DNA of 64,000 nucleotides, from assembly GCA_009668015.1 (NCBI GenBank), contig WJYB01000002.1, positions 496,001-560,000 of the forward strand. Reading direction: 5' to 3'. The notes beneath the pieces were generated by a model. It was not told the origin of the DNA and ran no database searches. It was given only the letters and a program-made list of their open reading frames with translations. Shown here in pieces: positions 11,481 through 20,825 of the stretch. Numbering within the stretch: the first letter of the stretch is position 1; every line of letters starts with the position of its first letter. The stretch is from Enterobacteriaceae bacterium RIT714 (GTDB lineage: Bacteria > Pseudomonadota > Gammaproteobacteria > Enterobacterales > Enterobacteriaceae). Position numbers and translations under genes: made by a program.

Positions 11481-12815
11481 TTATTTCTGCAATTCCATAC
11501 GTTTGATGTCGCCTACCACGAACAGGTAACACACCATCGCCATCAACGCCGAGCAGCCAACGAATACCAGAGCCGCATTAAATGAATGCAGTTCGCTCAC
11601 CAGATAGCCAATCACCAGAGGCGTGACAATCGACGCCACGTTACCGAAGACGTTGAACACACCGCCACACAGGCCCACAATCTCTTTTGGCGCGGTGTCA
11701 GAAATGACCGGCCAGCCCAGCGCACCAAAGCCTTTACCGAAGAATGCCAGCGCCATCAATGCCACCACCAGCGCGGTATTGTTGGTGTAGTTGCACAGGA
11801 TAATGGTCGATGCCAGTAGCATGCCGAGCACAATCGGTAACTTACGCGCCAGGGTAATAGACTTGCCGCTTTTGATCAGATGGTCTGAGAACACACCGCC
11901 CAGTACGCCACCCGCAAAACCGCACAGTGCCGGAATAGAGGCCACCATGCCGACCTTCAGAATCGACATTCCCTTCTCCTGCACCAGATAAATCGGGAAC
12001 CAGGTGAGGAAGAACCAGGTAATGGTGTTGATAAAGTATTGACCAAAAAATACGCCGAGCATCATGCGGTTGGTCAACAACTGTTTGATGTAATGCAGTT
12101 TTGGTCCGCTTGCCGCTTTGTCGCCTGGCTTTTTATGATCCATATCGACTACCGCGCCGCCGTCCGAGATGAACTTCAGCTCTTCTGCAGACATACGCGG
12201 ATGGTCGGTTGGGTTATGGATAAACTTCACCCACAGCCCGGTCAGAACAAAGCCAATCACACCCATCACGGTAAAGACATGTTCCCAGCCCCACGCGAAG
12301 GTCAACCAGCCCAGCAGCGGTGAGAAAAGTGCCAGAGAAAAATATTGCGCAGAGTTAAAAATAGCCGAGGCAGTGCCGCGCTCTTTCGTCGGGAACCAGG
12401 CAGCCACAATACGGGCGTTGGCCGGGAAAGACGGGGCCTCCGAGAAACCCAGCATAAAACGCATACAGAACATGGAGATACCCGCCCACGCCAGCGGGAA
12501 GAAATCAACAAAACCCTGTAAGAACGTGAACAGCGACCAGAAGAACAGGCTATAGGTATAAACCTTCTTCGAGCCAAATTTATCGAGCAACCAGCCGCCC
12601 GGGATCTGCATCAGCAGATAGGCCCAGCCAAACGCAGAGAAGATATACCCCATCGATACGGCACTTAACTGGAGCTCTTTCGCGACTTCTGTCCCGGCAA
12701 TAGAAAGTGTCGCGCGGTCCGCATAGTTCACCGCGGTCACAATAAAGATAATCAGCAATATTAAATGACGGGTATGAATACCCTTTTTTGTTTCTACAGC
12801 AGTATCCAGTGACAT
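11481..12815 (-). CDS. garP: galactarate/glucarate/glycerate transporter GarP
   Basis: Major facilitator superfamily permease of the anion:cation symporter group; imports galactarate and glucarate across the inner membrane. 444 residues with twelve predicted membrane segments and a cytoplasmic central loop (about residues 215-245). The loop 2-3 signature GWLLDKFGSKK is near residue 74. First gene of the minus-strand garPLRK operon, divergent from garD. GudP is a close paralogue, so exact substrate preference rests on context. Confidence 0.93.
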   Translation of the reverse strand: MSLDTAVETKKGIHTRHLILLIIFIVTAVNYADRATLSIAGTEVAKELQLSAVSMGYIFSAFGWAYLLMQIPGGWLLDKFGSKKVYTYSLFFWSLFTFLQGFVDFFPLAWAGISMFCMRFMLGFSEAPSFPANARIVAAWFPTKERGTASAIFNSAQYFSLALFSPLLGWLTFAWGWEHVFTVMGVIGFVLTGLWVKFIHNPTDHPRMSAEELKFISDGGAVVDMDHKKPGDKAASGPKLHYIKQLLTNRMMLGVFFGQYFINTITWFFLTWFPIYLVQEKGMSILKVGMVASIPALCGFAGGVLGGVFSDHLIKSGKSITLARKLPIVLGMLLASTIILCNYTNNTALVVALMALAFFGKGFGALGWPVISDTAPKEIVGLCGGVFNVFGNVASIVTPLVIGYLVSELHSFNAALVFVGCSALMAMVCYLFVVGDIKRMELQK

Positions 12816-13228
12816 TTTAATTTCCTCAGGTACATCGGTGTAGGTGTTTTTATTATTTTTGGAATCGTTTTACTGATTATTTATTGATAGCAGGCAATAT
12901 CATTTAATTAACCAGATACAATGAAATCGTGATTAAGTATAAACATCAGTCCTGCCCTGCACATTGTTGTATCGCTCAATTATATGCGTATTTAAGAACA
13001 TTATTTTGAGCATATGCACAATCATCTGGGCGCTGATGCACAGATTTACGCATTACCCGCCAGACGGCGGTGATGCGCACCCAGATGAGTGATCTTCGTC
13101 ACATTTTTATCCTCCGAGTCCTGACATTCTTTATTCAACAAAGCAGCGTCTTTATTTCTGACAATAAGAAAATAAACACTCTTGTCACTGCATTTAATAT
13201 CTAAGATTTAACTGGAGAATAATGAGCA
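12816..13228. promoter_or_regulatory. garP-garD divergent control region
   Basis: A 413-base AT-rich region serving two divergent operons. In E. coli these are activated by the sugar-diacid regulator CdaR; that gene is not in the window. Two CRP-like sites are visible: AGTGA-6-TCACA at 13088-13103 and a weaker TTTGA-6-GCACA at 13005-13020. I could not assign a confident CdaR site or -10/-35 pair. Confidence 0.5.
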
Positions 13229-14800
13229 ATGGCCGACATCGAAATTCGACAAGCGTCGCCTACGGCGTTCTATATTAAGGTACACGACACAGATAACGTG
13301 GCGATCATTGTTAATGACAATGGCCTGAAAGCGGGAACCCGTTTTCCTGATGGCCTGGCGCTTATTGAACACATTCCCCAGGGACACAAAGTCGCACTGG
13401 TCGATATTCCGGCGCATGGCGAGATCATCCGCTACGGCGAAATCATCGGTTACGCCGTGCGCGCGATACCTCAGGGCAGCTGGATTGATGAATCATTAGT
13501 TGAACTGCCTAAAGCCCCGCCGCTGAATACGCTACCGCTGGCCACTCGCGTCCCTGAACCGCTGCCGCCTCTGGAAGGTTATACCTTTGAAGGCTACCGC
13601 AACGCAGACGGCAGCGTGGGAACGAAAAACCTGCTCGGCATTACCACCAGCGTGCATTGCGTGGCGGGCGTGGTGGATTACGTGGTCAAAATCATCGAAC
13701 GTGATTTGCTGCCGAAATATCCGAACGTTGACGGTGTGGTCGGCCTGAATCATCTCTATGGCTGCGGTGTCGCCATTAATGCCCCGGCGGCAGTCGTACC
13801 GATTCGGACTATCCATAACATTGCGCTGAACCCGAATTTTGGCGGCGAAGTGATGGTGATTGGCCTGGGCTGTGAAAAGCTCCAGCCGGAGCGCCTGCTG
13901 CAGGGCACCGAAGATGTCAAAGCCATCGCGGTTGACGACGCCAGCATCGTCCGTTTGCAGGATGAACATCACGTCGGCTTTAAATCCATGGTCGACGATA
14001 TTCTCCAGGTTGCCGTCCGCCATCTGGAAAAACTGAATAAACGCCAGCGCGAAACCTGCCCGGCCTCAGAGCTGGTTGTCGGCACGCAGTGCGGCGGCAG
14101 CGATGCTTTCTCAGGCGTCACCGCGAATCCGGCAGTGGGTTATGCCTCCGATCTGTTTGTGCGCTGTGGCGCAACGGTCATGTTCTCGGAAGTCACTGAA
14201 GTCCGCGATGCGATTCACCTTCTCACGCCGCGAGCCATCAATGAAGAAGTGGGTAAGCGCCTGCTGGAGGAGATGGCCTGGTACGATAACTATCTCGATC
14301 TCGGGCAAACCGACCGCAGCGCTAACCCGTCGCCGGGCAACAAAAAAGGCGGCCTGGCGAACGTGGTCGAAAAGGCCCTCGGCTCGATTGCTAAATCCGG
14401 CCAGAGCGCCATCTCTGAAGTGCTTTCACCGGGCCAGCGTCCAACCAAACGCGGTCTGATTTATGCCGCAACGCCTGCGAGCGATTTTGTCTGCGGTACG
14501 CAGCAGGTAGCATCCGGTATTACGGTGCAAGTCTTTACCACCGGGCGTGGCACGCCGTACGGTCTGATGGCGGTTCCGGTAATCAAGATGGCAACCCGTA
14601 CCGAGCTGGCGAACCGCTGGTATGACTTAATGGATATTAACGCGGGAACCATTGCGACGGGCGAAGAGAGCATTGAGGACGTGGGCTGGAAACTATTCCA
14701 CTTCATCCTGGATGTGGCGAGCGGCCGGAAGAAAACCTTCTCCGATCAGTGGGGATTGCATAACCAGCTGGCGGTGTTTAACCCGGCTCCGGTGACCTGA
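13229..14800 (+). CDS. garD: galactarate dehydratase GarD
   Basis: Dehydrates meso-galactarate to 5-keto-4-deoxyglucarate, the substrate of GarL. UxaA/altronate dehydratase family: an N-terminal SAF-like domain (about residues 1-100) and a larger catalytic C-terminal part with [24 protein letters not shown] and [18 protein letters not shown]. 523 residues as in E. coli. The start at 13229 follows an ACTGGAGAATAATGAGCA stretch giving a good GGAG site. Divergent from garPLRK. Unlike E. coli K-12, the next gene is rsmI, with no aga genes between. Confidence 0.96.
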   Translation: MADIEIRQASPTAFYIKVHDTDNVAIIVNDNGLKAGTRFPDGLALIEHIPQGHKVALVDIPAHGEIIRYGEIIGYAVRAIPQGSWIDESLVELPKAPPLNTLPLATRVPEPLPPLEGYTFEGYRNADGSVGTKNLLGITTSVHCVAGVVDYVVKIIERDLLPKYPNVDGVVGLNHLYGCGVAINAPAAVVPIRTIHNIALNPNFGGEVMVIGLGCEKLQPERLLQGTEDVKAIAVDDASIVRLQDEHHVGFKSMVDDILQVAVRHLEKLNKRQRETCPASELVVGTQCGGSDAFSGVTANPAVGYASDLFVRCGATVMFSEVTEVRDAIHLLTPRAINEEVGKRLLEEMAWYDNYLDLGQTDRSANPSPGNKKGGLANVVEKALGSIAKSGQSAISEVLSPGQRPTKRGLIYAATPASDFVCGTQQVASGITVQVFTTGRGTPYGLMAVPVIKMATRTELANRWYDLMDINAGTIATGEESIEDVGWKLFHFILDVASGRKKTFSDQWGLHNQLAVFNPAPVT

Positions 14801-14813
14801 TTCTTTGCCCCAC

Positions 14814-14841
14814 TTCCCTCTTCCCGCAGGGGCGGAGGGAA
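14814..14841 (+). terminator. hairpin downstream of garD
   Basis: TTCCCTC pairs with GAGGGAA around a GC-rich loop 14 bases after the garD stop. There is no T-run, so it may stabilise the 3' end rather than terminate by itself. Confidence 0.4.
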
Positions 14842-14859
14842 CCGGTCGCTGGATAACAG

Positions 14860-14890
14860 GCCGGGCGGCATGACGCTCGCCCGGCTTACC
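14860..14890. repeat. REP-type palindrome
   Basis: GCCGGGCGGCATGACGCTCG followed by CCCGGCTTACC has the classic enterobacterial REP layout (GCCgGgTGGCG...CGCcCGGCcTAC). It lies in the convergent gap between garD and rsmI, the usual location. Confidence 0.8.
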
Positions 14891-14891
14891 G

Positions 14892-15758
14892 TTAACCGTT
14901 GTCCTGCTGCTCCAGAGCATATTTATACAGCGCGTTCTTTTTCACGCCGTGAATTTCGGCGGCAAGCGCAGCGGCTTTTTTCAGAGGCAGCTCGGTTTGC
15001 AGCAGTGCCAGCGTACGCAGCGCGTCGGCTGGCAGCGCATCTTCCTGCGCCTTATGGCCTTCAACAATCAGCACCATCTCGCCTTTGCGGCGGTTTTCAT
15101 CTTCTTTCACCCAGGCCAGTAATTCTCCCACGGGTGCGCCGTGGATCGTTTCCCAGGTTTTAGTGAGCTCACGCGCCAGCACCACATAGCGGGCTTCCCC
15201 CCACACAGCGACCATATCTTCTAAACTTTCCAGCAGACGGTGGGTGGACTCATAGAAAATCAGCGTCCGCGGTTCCGCTTCCAGTTCTTTCAGCGTGTCA
15301 CGGCGACCTTTGGATTTTGCCGGTAAGAAACCTTCGTAGCAGAAGCGATCCGACGGCAGGCCCGCCGCACTTAAAGCCGCAATCGCCGCGCACGGCCCCG
15401 GTAACGGTACCACGCGGATACCGGCTTCACGACAGGTGCGGACCAGGTGGTAACCGGGATCGTTAATCAGCGGCGTTCCGGCATCGGACACCAGCGCAAT
15501 GTTCTGCCCCGCCTTGAGTTTATCCACCAGCATCTGCGCTTTTTGTTGCTCATTGTGATCGTGTAATGCGAACAAACGGGCGTTGATGGCGAAATGTTGC
15601 AGCAACAGGCCGGTGTGACGGGTATCTTCAGCGGCAATTAAATCAACGGCTTGTAAAACGGTGAGCGCACGTTGGGTAATATCAGACAAATTCCCGATAG
15701 GAGTAGGTACAATATAAAGCTGGCCTTGAGAATTATCTGCCGTTTCGTGTTGTTTCAT
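14892..15758 (-). CDS. rsmI: 16S rRNA (cytidine1402-2'-O)-methyltransferase RsmI
   Basis: SAM-dependent tetrapyrrole-methylase-fold enzyme that 2'-O-methylates C1402 of 16S rRNA at the ribosomal P site. The N-terminal signature [15 protein letters not shown] is at about residues 14-28, [12 protein letters not shown] near 40, and [14 protein letters not shown] near 93. 288 residues compared with 286 in E. coli. The ATG at 15758 gives [13 protein letters not shown], colinear with E. coli. Divergent from lpoA, 62 bases away. Confidence 0.96.
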   Translation of the reverse strand: MKQHETADNSQGQLYIVPTPIGNLSDITQRALTVLQAVDLIAAEDTRHTGLLLQHFAINARLFALHDHNEQQKAQMLVDKLKAGQNIALVSDAGTPLINDPGYHLVRTCREAGIRVVPLPGPCAAIAALSAAGLPSDRFCYEGFLPAKSKGRRDTLKELEAEPRTLIFYESTHRLLESLEDMVAVWGEARYVVLARELTKTWETIHGAPVGELLAWVKEDENRRKGEMVLIVEGHKAQEDALPADALRTLALLQTELPLKKAAALAAEIHGVKKNALYKYALEQQDNG

Positions 15759-15820
15759 TGTTTAGTCCGTATTGCCGATTTAATATTGAGCATTGCCTAA
15801 AAAATATCACTGGATACAGT

Positions 15821-17971
15821 ATGGTACCGTTAACGTTTCTTCGAACAAAAGCTTCGCGCAGCCTTCCTGTCGTGCTGGCAGCCTTACTCTTTGCAGGCTG
15901 TGGCACCCAGGCGCCCGATCAAACTGCTGCCCATATGCAGGGGACTGCGCAGGCTGATTCCGGCTATTATCTGCAACAAATGTCGCAGAGCTCAGATGAT
16001 ACCAAGACCAACTGGCAATTACTTGCCATTCGTTCACTGCTGAAGGAAGGCAAGACGCAGCAGGCGTCCGAACTGTATAACCAGCTGCCGCAGGATTTGA
16101 ACGACACCCAGCGTCACGAGCAATCCCTTCTCTCCGCTGAACTGAAAATTGCGCAGAAAGATTACCCGGCGGCGAAAAAGATCCTGAGCGATATCGACGT
16201 CAAAGCGCTGGAAAACAATCAGCAGGCGCGCTACTGGCAGGCAATCATTGCCACCGAGCAGGGGCGTCCTTCACTGCAGCTCCTTCGGGCTTTAATTGCT
16301 CAGGAGCCGTTACTGAACGCGGCGGATAAGCAGAAGAACATTGATGCGACCTGGCAAGCACTCTCCGCGATGACGCCGGAACAGGCGCAGACGCTGGTGA
16401 TCAATGCCGACGAAAATGTGCTGCAGGGCTGGCTGGATTTGCAGCAGATGTGGTTCAACAACCGCAGCGATCCAAAGATGCTTAAAGCAGGGATCACCGA
16501 CTGGCAAACCCGCTATCCGCAAAACCCGGGCGCGAAAATGCTGCCGTCACAGCTGGTGAATGTGCAAAACTTCAAACCCGCCTCCGTGAATAAGATCGCC
16601 CTTCTGCTGCCGCTCAACGGCCAGGCGGCGGTATTCGGTCGCACCATTCAGCAGGGCTTTGAAGCGGCGAAAAACGGCACGACGGCGGTAGCCGGGAATG
16701 CGATTCCCGATCAGTCCGCCCAGGCCGCGAACGTGAATGACGTCATTAGCCCGTCTGCGGCGGAAACCAGTGATTTAACGACTTCGCAAGCGCCTGCACA
16801 GGGCACGATGCAGAATCCGGTCACGGCGCCAACCACGCCTCCGGCGGCCGCGCCAGCGCCAGAAGCGCAGGCACAAACCCCGGCGCAAGCGCCAGCAGCC
16901 CCGGCAACCGATGCCGCTGCGCCTGCCCCGCAAACCGCCGCACCGGAACAGCAGTCCACCGCGCAGCCACAAACCGTGGCCGCAACCACAGCGAATCCAG
17001 GCGCTGAGCTGAAAGTTTACGATACCAGCTCGCAACCGCTCGATCAGGTTCTGGCGCAGGTCCAACAGGACGGGGCCAGTATTGTTGTCGGTCCGCTGCT
17101 GAAAAATAACGTCGAAGAGCTGATGAAGAGCAATACCTCGCTGAACGTGCTGGCACTCAATCAGCCGGAGCAGGTGCAGAATCGCGCAAACATTTGTTAC
17201 TTCGCCCTTTCACCGGAAGATGAAGCTCGCGATGCCGCGCGCCATATCCACGAGCAGGGGAAACAAGCTCCTCTGCTGCTGACGCCACGTAGCGCACTGG
17301 GCGACCGCGTGGCGAATGCGTTTGCCCAGGAGTGGCAACAGCTGGGCGGCAGCGTGGTACTTCAGCAGAAATTTGGTTCCACCTCGGAACTGAGAGCGGG
17401 CGTCAACGGCGGGTCGGGTATCGCCTTGACCGGCAGTCCGGTTTCTGCAAGCCTGCCGCAACAGCAGAGCGTTACTATCGGCGGACTAACCATTCCTGCG
17501 CCACCGTCCGATGCACAAATTAGCGGTGGCGGCAAAGTGGATGCGGCGTATATCGTCGCCACGCCAGAGGAGATCGCCTTCATCAAGCCGATGATCGCCA
17601 TGCGTAACGGCAGCCAGAGCGGCGTCACATTGTATGCCAGCTCGCGCAGCGCGCAGGGAACGGCCGGTCCGGATTTCCGTCTGGAGATGGATGGTCTGCA
17701 GTACAGCGAAATCCCGATGCTGGCAGGCAGCAATCCGGCATTGATGCAGCAGGCGCTGAGCAGCGTGCGTAACGACTACTCTCTGGCACGTTTGTATGCA
17801 ATGGGTGTCGATGCATGGGCGCTGGCTGACCACTTTACCCAGATGCGCCAGGTGCCGGGCTTTGAGCTTAACGGCAATACCGGCGATCTGACGGCCACTC
17901 AGGATTGTGTGATTAAAAGGAAGTTATCATGGCTCAAATACCAGCAGGGGCAGATCGTCCCGGCCAGTTAA
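15821..17971 (+). CDS. lpoA: outer-membrane lipoprotein activator of PBP1A, LpoA
   Basis: Reaches from the outer membrane through the periplasm to stimulate peptidoglycan synthase PBP1A (MrcA). Starting at 15821 (MVPLTFLR) places lipobox LFAG-Cys at Cys27; the upstream open frame start is not used. Domains: TPR-like N-terminal region (about 30-250), an Ala/Pro/Gln/Thr-rich linker (about 285-395), and a periplasmic-binding-protein-like C-terminal domain. 716 residues, longer than the 678 of E. coli, mostly from linker expansion. The 3' end overlaps yraN by 43 bases. Confidence 0.96.
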   Translation: MVPLTFLRTKASRSLPVVLAALLFAGCGTQAPDQTAAHMQGTAQADSGYYLQQMSQSSDDTKTNWQLLAIRSLLKEGKTQQASELYNQLPQDLNDTQRHEQSLLSAELKIAQKDYPAAKKILSDIDVKALENNQQARYWQAIIATEQGRPSLQLLRALIAQEPLLNAADKQKNIDATWQALSAMTPEQAQTLVINADENVLQGWLDLQQMWFNNRSDPKMLKAGITDWQTRYPQNPGAKMLPSQLVNVQNFKPASVNKIALLLPLNGQAAVFGRTIQQGFEAAKNGTTAVAGNAIPDQSAQAANVNDVISPSAAETSDLTTSQAPAQGTMQNPVTAPTTPPAAAPAPEAQAQTPAQAPAAPATDAAAPAPQTAAPEQQSTAQPQTVAATTANPGAELKVYDTSSQPLDQVLAQVQQDGASIVVGPLLKNNVEELMKSNTSLNVLALNQPEQVQNRANICYFALSPEDEARDAARHIHEQGKQAPLLLTPRSALGDRVANAFAQEWQQLGGSVVLQQKFGSTSELRAGVNGGSGIALTGSPVSASLPQQQSVTIGGLTIPAPPSDAQISGGGKVDAAYIVATPEEIAFIKPMIAMRNGSQSGVTLYASSRSAQGTAGPDFRLEMDGLQYSEIPMLAGSNPALMQQALSSVRNDYSLARLYAMGVDAWALADHFTQMRQVPGFELNGNTGDLTATQDCVIKRKLSWLKYQQGQIVPAS

Positions 17972-18324
17972 GCCGCAAGCAGACTGGCGACGCGTGGGAG
18001 TTAACAGCGCGTCGCTGGCTGGAAGGCAAAGGACTGCGTTTTATCGCCGCCAACGTTCGCGGACGTGGCGGCGAGATTGACCTGATCATGAAAGAGGGTC
18101 AGGTCACCGTGTTTATTGAGGTGCGTTTCCGACAGTCGTCCTTCTTTGGTGGCGCTGCCGCCAGCGTGACGCTCGCCAAACAACGAAAATTATTACACAC
18201 TGCCCGCTTGTGGCTCGCCCGCCATAATGGGAGTTTTGATACTGTGGATTGCCGGTTCGATGTGGTAGCCTTCACCGGAAACGACATTGAGTGGTTTAAA
18301 AACGCCTTTGGCGAAGACGTATAA
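17929..18324 (+). CDS. yraN: UPF0102 family endonuclease-like protein YraN
   Basis: 131 residues, same as E. coli YraN. Restriction-endonuclease-like fold: GGEIDLIM (about residues 46-53) followed by VFIEVRFR (about 62-69) gives the E...D...ExK-like active-site pattern. Function is not established; the family is widely conserved next to rnhB or rsmI/diaA. It starts inside the last 43 bases of lpoA, in another frame, with an AAAGGAAGTTATC ribosome binding site within lpoA, so the two are probably translationally linked. Confidence 0.9.
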   Translation: MAQIPAGADRPGQLSRKQTGDAWELTARRWLEGKGLRFIAANVRGRGGEIDLIMKEGQVTVFIEVRFRQSSFFGGAAASVTLAKQRKLLHTARLWLARHNGSFDTVDCRFDVVAFTGNDIEWFKNAFGEDV

Positions 18325-18346
18325 AACAAAGTTTTAAAGGGATAAC

Positions 18347-18937
18347 GTGCTCGAAAGAATTAAGGTTTGTTTCACAGAAAGCATTCAAACTCAGATTGCA
18401 GCGGCGGAAGCCCTCCCGGATGCTATTTCTCGCGCAGCGATGACGCTGGTGCAGTCCCTGCTGAATGGCAACAAAATCCTCTGTTGTGGTAATGGCACGT
18501 CAGCCGCCAACGCACAGCATTTTGCTGCCAGCATGATCAATCGCTTCGAAACAGAACGCCCAAGTTTACCTGCCATTGCACTTAATACCGATAATGTGGT
18601 CTTAACGGCTATCGCCAACGATCGTCTGCATGATGAGATATACGCAAAACAGGTGCGCGCCTTAGGCCATGCCGGGGATGTTCTGCTGGCGATTTCCACG
18701 CGGGGTAACAGCCGTGATATCGTCAAAGCCGTTGAAGCTGCTGTAACGCGCGATATGACTATCGTTGCGCTGACGGGCTATGACGGTGGTGAACTGGCCG
18801 GGCTTCTCGGTCCGCAGGATGTGGAAATTCGCATTCCTTCTCATCGCAGCGCGCGTATTCAGGAAATGCACATGCTGACAGTGAACTGCTTATGCGATCT
18901 GATTGATAACACGCTTTTCCCTCACCAGGATGATTAA
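18347..18937 (+). CDS. diaA: DnaA initiator-associating protein DiaA
   Basis: SIS-domain protein that binds several DnaA molecules and promotes timely initiation at oriC as a homotetramer. 196 residues, near identical to E. coli. The phosphosugar-binding motifs [14 protein letters not shown] (near 46) and STRGNSRDI (near 108) resemble GmhA, which is the alternative family member. The start is GTG at 18347; GGGATAAC upstream supplies the ribosome binding site, and no ATG fits the conserved N-terminus. Confidence 0.96.
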   Translation: MLERIKVCFTESIQTQIAAAEALPDAISRAAMTLVQSLLNGNKILCCGNGTSAANAQHFAASMINRFETERPSLPAIALNTDNVVLTAIANDRLHDEIYAKQVRALGHAGDVLLAISTRGNSRDIVKAVEAAVTRDMTIVALTGYDGGELAGLLGPQDVEIRIPSHRSARIQEMHMLTVNCLCDLIDNTLFPHQDD

Positions 18938-18946
18938 GGAGTTCTA

Positions 18947-19522
18947 ATGAAGGCATTAACGCCCCTCGCAGTCCTTATTTCTGCGCTTCTGCTTCAGGGA
19001 TGTATTGCTGCGGCTGTGGTTGGTACTGCAGCCGTAGGCACCAAAGCGGCAACTGACCCACGCTCAGTGGGAACCCAGGTGGATGACGGTACGCTGGAAT
19101 TACGCGTAAACAGCGCCCTGTCCAAAGACGAACAGATCAAGAAAGAAGCGCGTATTAACGTTACGGCTTATCAGGGCAAAGTGCTGTTGGCAGGCCAGGC
19201 GCCCAATATGGAGCTCGCCACGCGTGCGAAGCAGATCGCCGTGGGCGTAGAAGGCACAACGGAAGTGTTCAATGAAGTGCGCCAGGGCCAGCCGATTGGT
19301 CTGGGAACCGCGTCTTCTGATACCTGGATCACCACTAAAGTGCGCTCACAGCTTTTGGGTAGCGATCAGGTGAAATCCTCTAACGTGAAAGTCACCACTG
19401 AGAACGGCGAGGTCTTCTTGCTCGGACTGGTTACTGACCGTGAAGGCAAAGCCGCCGCCGATATCGCCAGCCGGGTCAGCGGCGTGAAGCACGTCACCAC
19501 CGCTTTTACATATATTAAGTAA
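18947..19522 (+). CDS. dolP: outer-membrane division and permeability lipoprotein DolP (YraP)
   Basis: 191-residue lipoprotein with lipobox LLQG-Cys at Cys19 and two BON domains (about 45-115 and 120-190). In E. coli it binds anionic phospholipid at the division site and supports outer-membrane integrity. Starts 9 bases after diaA with an AAGGAG ribosome binding site. It is the last gene of the lpoA-yraN-diaA-dolP run and belongs to the sigma-E regulon in E. coli; I did not find a clear sigma-E promoter directly before it. Confidence 0.96.
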   Translation: MKALTPLAVLISALLLQGCIAAAVVGTAAVGTKAATDPRSVGTQVDDGTLELRVNSALSKDEQIKKEARINVTAYQGKVLLAGQAPNMELATRAKQIAVGVEGTTEVFNEVRQGQPIGLGTASSDTWITTKVRSQLLGSDQVKSSNVKVTTENGEVFLLGLVTDREGKAAADIASRVSGVKHVTTAFTYIK

Positions 19523-19530
19523 CTTTATCG

Positions 19531-19555
19531 CTGCCCTCTCCCTGTGGGAGGGCAG
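19531..19555. repeat. CCCTC/GAGGG palindrome after dolP
   Basis: CTGCCCTC and GAGGGCAG form an 8-base stem around a short loop, 9 bases past the dolP stop. There is no T-run. A related palindrome lies at 20756-20781 on the far side of the toxin-immunity pair. Confidence 0.6.
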
Positions 19556-19732
19556 TCAATCATCAATAACGCCCATTCGAATAGATGGTTGAAAGTCAGA
19601 AAAGTTACACTATAGTGGCTTTCTCTACCTCTCCAGACCGCTTGCGCTCCAGGTCATTATTATTGAGAAACATATTCCACGAAAAATAATTAGTGGAGCA
19701 TTGCCCCACTAATATATCACTATCAATATTGG

Positions 19733-20182
19733 CTAAAGTGTTTTATTTTCAGCACCTTCGGTATCAAACTCTTTTATTACCTGCTTTGCTGATTGGCCTA
19801 TTTTATTACAAATGGGGGTTTCACCTTGCGGGCAGCGCATGGAGGAATTTTTGATTATTAGCTCAATATCCTCTCCATTTGCTGTAGTATTAATATGTTT
19901 TAGCATCCACTTTTCAAAATCAGGATTATTCTTTTCAACTTGCAGCAATTGTGGAAAATCTTCCCAGTGCCTTGCAAGCAAAACGCTAACAGCCGTTGAC
20001 ACCCCTTCTGCTAAGTACCCCTCATCGCATTGTTTAAATTTATTAAAAAATGAAGCTACATCATTCCAGGCATGCAAAGGGATTGTGGCATCAGCCGCAT
20101 TGAAGTCTTCGTCTGAACACTCTTCGGCGTAAACGGAACCTGATATTATTATCAATACGAGGAGAAGAAAAATAGATTTCAT
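19733..20182 (-). CDS. probable secreted immunity protein paired with the upstream L,D-transpeptidase-like toxin
   Basis: 149 residues with a clear Sec signal peptide (MKSIFLLLVLIIISGSVYA, cleavage after VYA-19), so it should be periplasmic. The mature part has four cysteines (22, 52, 117, 125), enough for two disulfides. I recognise no named family. Its start overlaps the stop of the preceding gene in ATGA, so the two are translated together. A periplasmic partner made with a cytoplasmic peptidoglycan-type enzyme is what is expected of a type VI effector-immunity pair. The DNA is visibly more AT-rich than dolP or yraQ, suggesting transfer. The immunity role is inferred. Confidence 0.7.
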   Translation of the reverse strand: MKSIFLLLVLIIISGSVYAEECSDEDFNAADATIPLHAWNDVASFFNKFKQCDEGYLAEGVSTAVSVLLARHWEDFPQLLQVEKNNPDFEKWMLKHINTTANGEDIELIIKNSSMRCPQGETPICNKIGQSAKQVIKEFDTEGAENKTL

Positions 20183-20649
20183 ATCCAGTACATTCCAGCT
20201 GGAACATCAATATTTTCTTTATTGAGATTAGGCTTCATCTTTGACGGGCCGCTACTATTCACCACTTCTATAGTCGAAAGTGGCGAGTTTGACATATAGT
20301 CTTTAATTTTTTGCATGGCTTCATCTGTGGTGCGAATACATCCCATAGTCCAGTGCTGTGGACCTGGCACTCGGGGATTGTGAGCCTGACCTGAATGCAC
20401 GCCTACACCACGATGCCCAGGATAATTAAAGCGAATAATTCCGTAGGCCCCATATGGTCCATCAGCATTATCACCAGGGTGTAAGTGTGGTGTTCTTGTA
20501 TCCTGAATCGAATAAGTACCATTATTTACATGCCGCATGGTCGCTGTAGAATCAACATTGTTATAAGCCTCCCATATGCCAATAACATTATAGTCGCCAT
20601 CTAAAAGCGAAAGCCGGTGTGTTAATCCGTTATAAATAAGTCGTGACAT
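20179..20649 (-). CDS. L,D-transpeptidase-like (YkuD/Tlde-type) protein, probable antibacterial effector
   Basis: 156 residues with no signal peptide. The core matches the L,D-transpeptidase active site: GVGVHSG with His85, then 18 residues later WTMGCIRT with Cys104 and Arg106. An N-terminal part reading RLSLLDGDYNVIGIWEAYN and NNGTYSIQDTRTP resembles the strand-rich start of YkuD-type and Tlde1-like domains. Housekeeping L,D-transpeptidases carry export signals; lack of one plus a linked secreted partner suggests delivery by a type VI system, as for Salmonella Tlde1/Tldi1. Ribosome binding site AAAGGA lies upstream. No T6SS genes occur in the window. Enzyme family confident, effector role inferred. 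Confidence 0.72.
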   Translation of the reverse strand: MSRLIYNGLTHRLSLLDGDYNVIGIWEAYNNVDSTATMRHVNNGTYSIQDTRTPHLHPGDNADGPYGAYGIIRFNYPGHRGVGVHSGQAHNPRVPGPQHWTMGCIRTTDEAMQKIKDYMSNSPLSTIEVVNSSGPSKMKPNLNKENIDVPAGMYWI

Positions 20650-20755
20650 CGTCGAAATCCTTTCTTAGGTATATATGAAGAGATAACTACACTCCTTATT
20701 TCTCACAAGAGTTAAGTTATTCGTGCCTTAGCGTGTATAAAAACGGTGTAGTTTT

Positions 20756-20781
20756 CCCCTCCCCCCCCTTTGGGGAGAGGG
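20756..20781. repeat. CCCCTC/GAGAGGG palindrome before yraQ 3' end
   Basis: CCCCTCCCC pairs with GGGGAGAGG around a short loop. On the minus strand it is followed by GAAAAC, so it may work as a weak yraQ terminator. It resembles the palindrome after dolP and together they bracket the AT-rich toxin-immunity pair. Confidence 0.55.
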
Positions 20782-20825
20782 CGTAAATGACACGTAGCGA
20801 ATGCGCGCCACACCATCCGAGGTGA

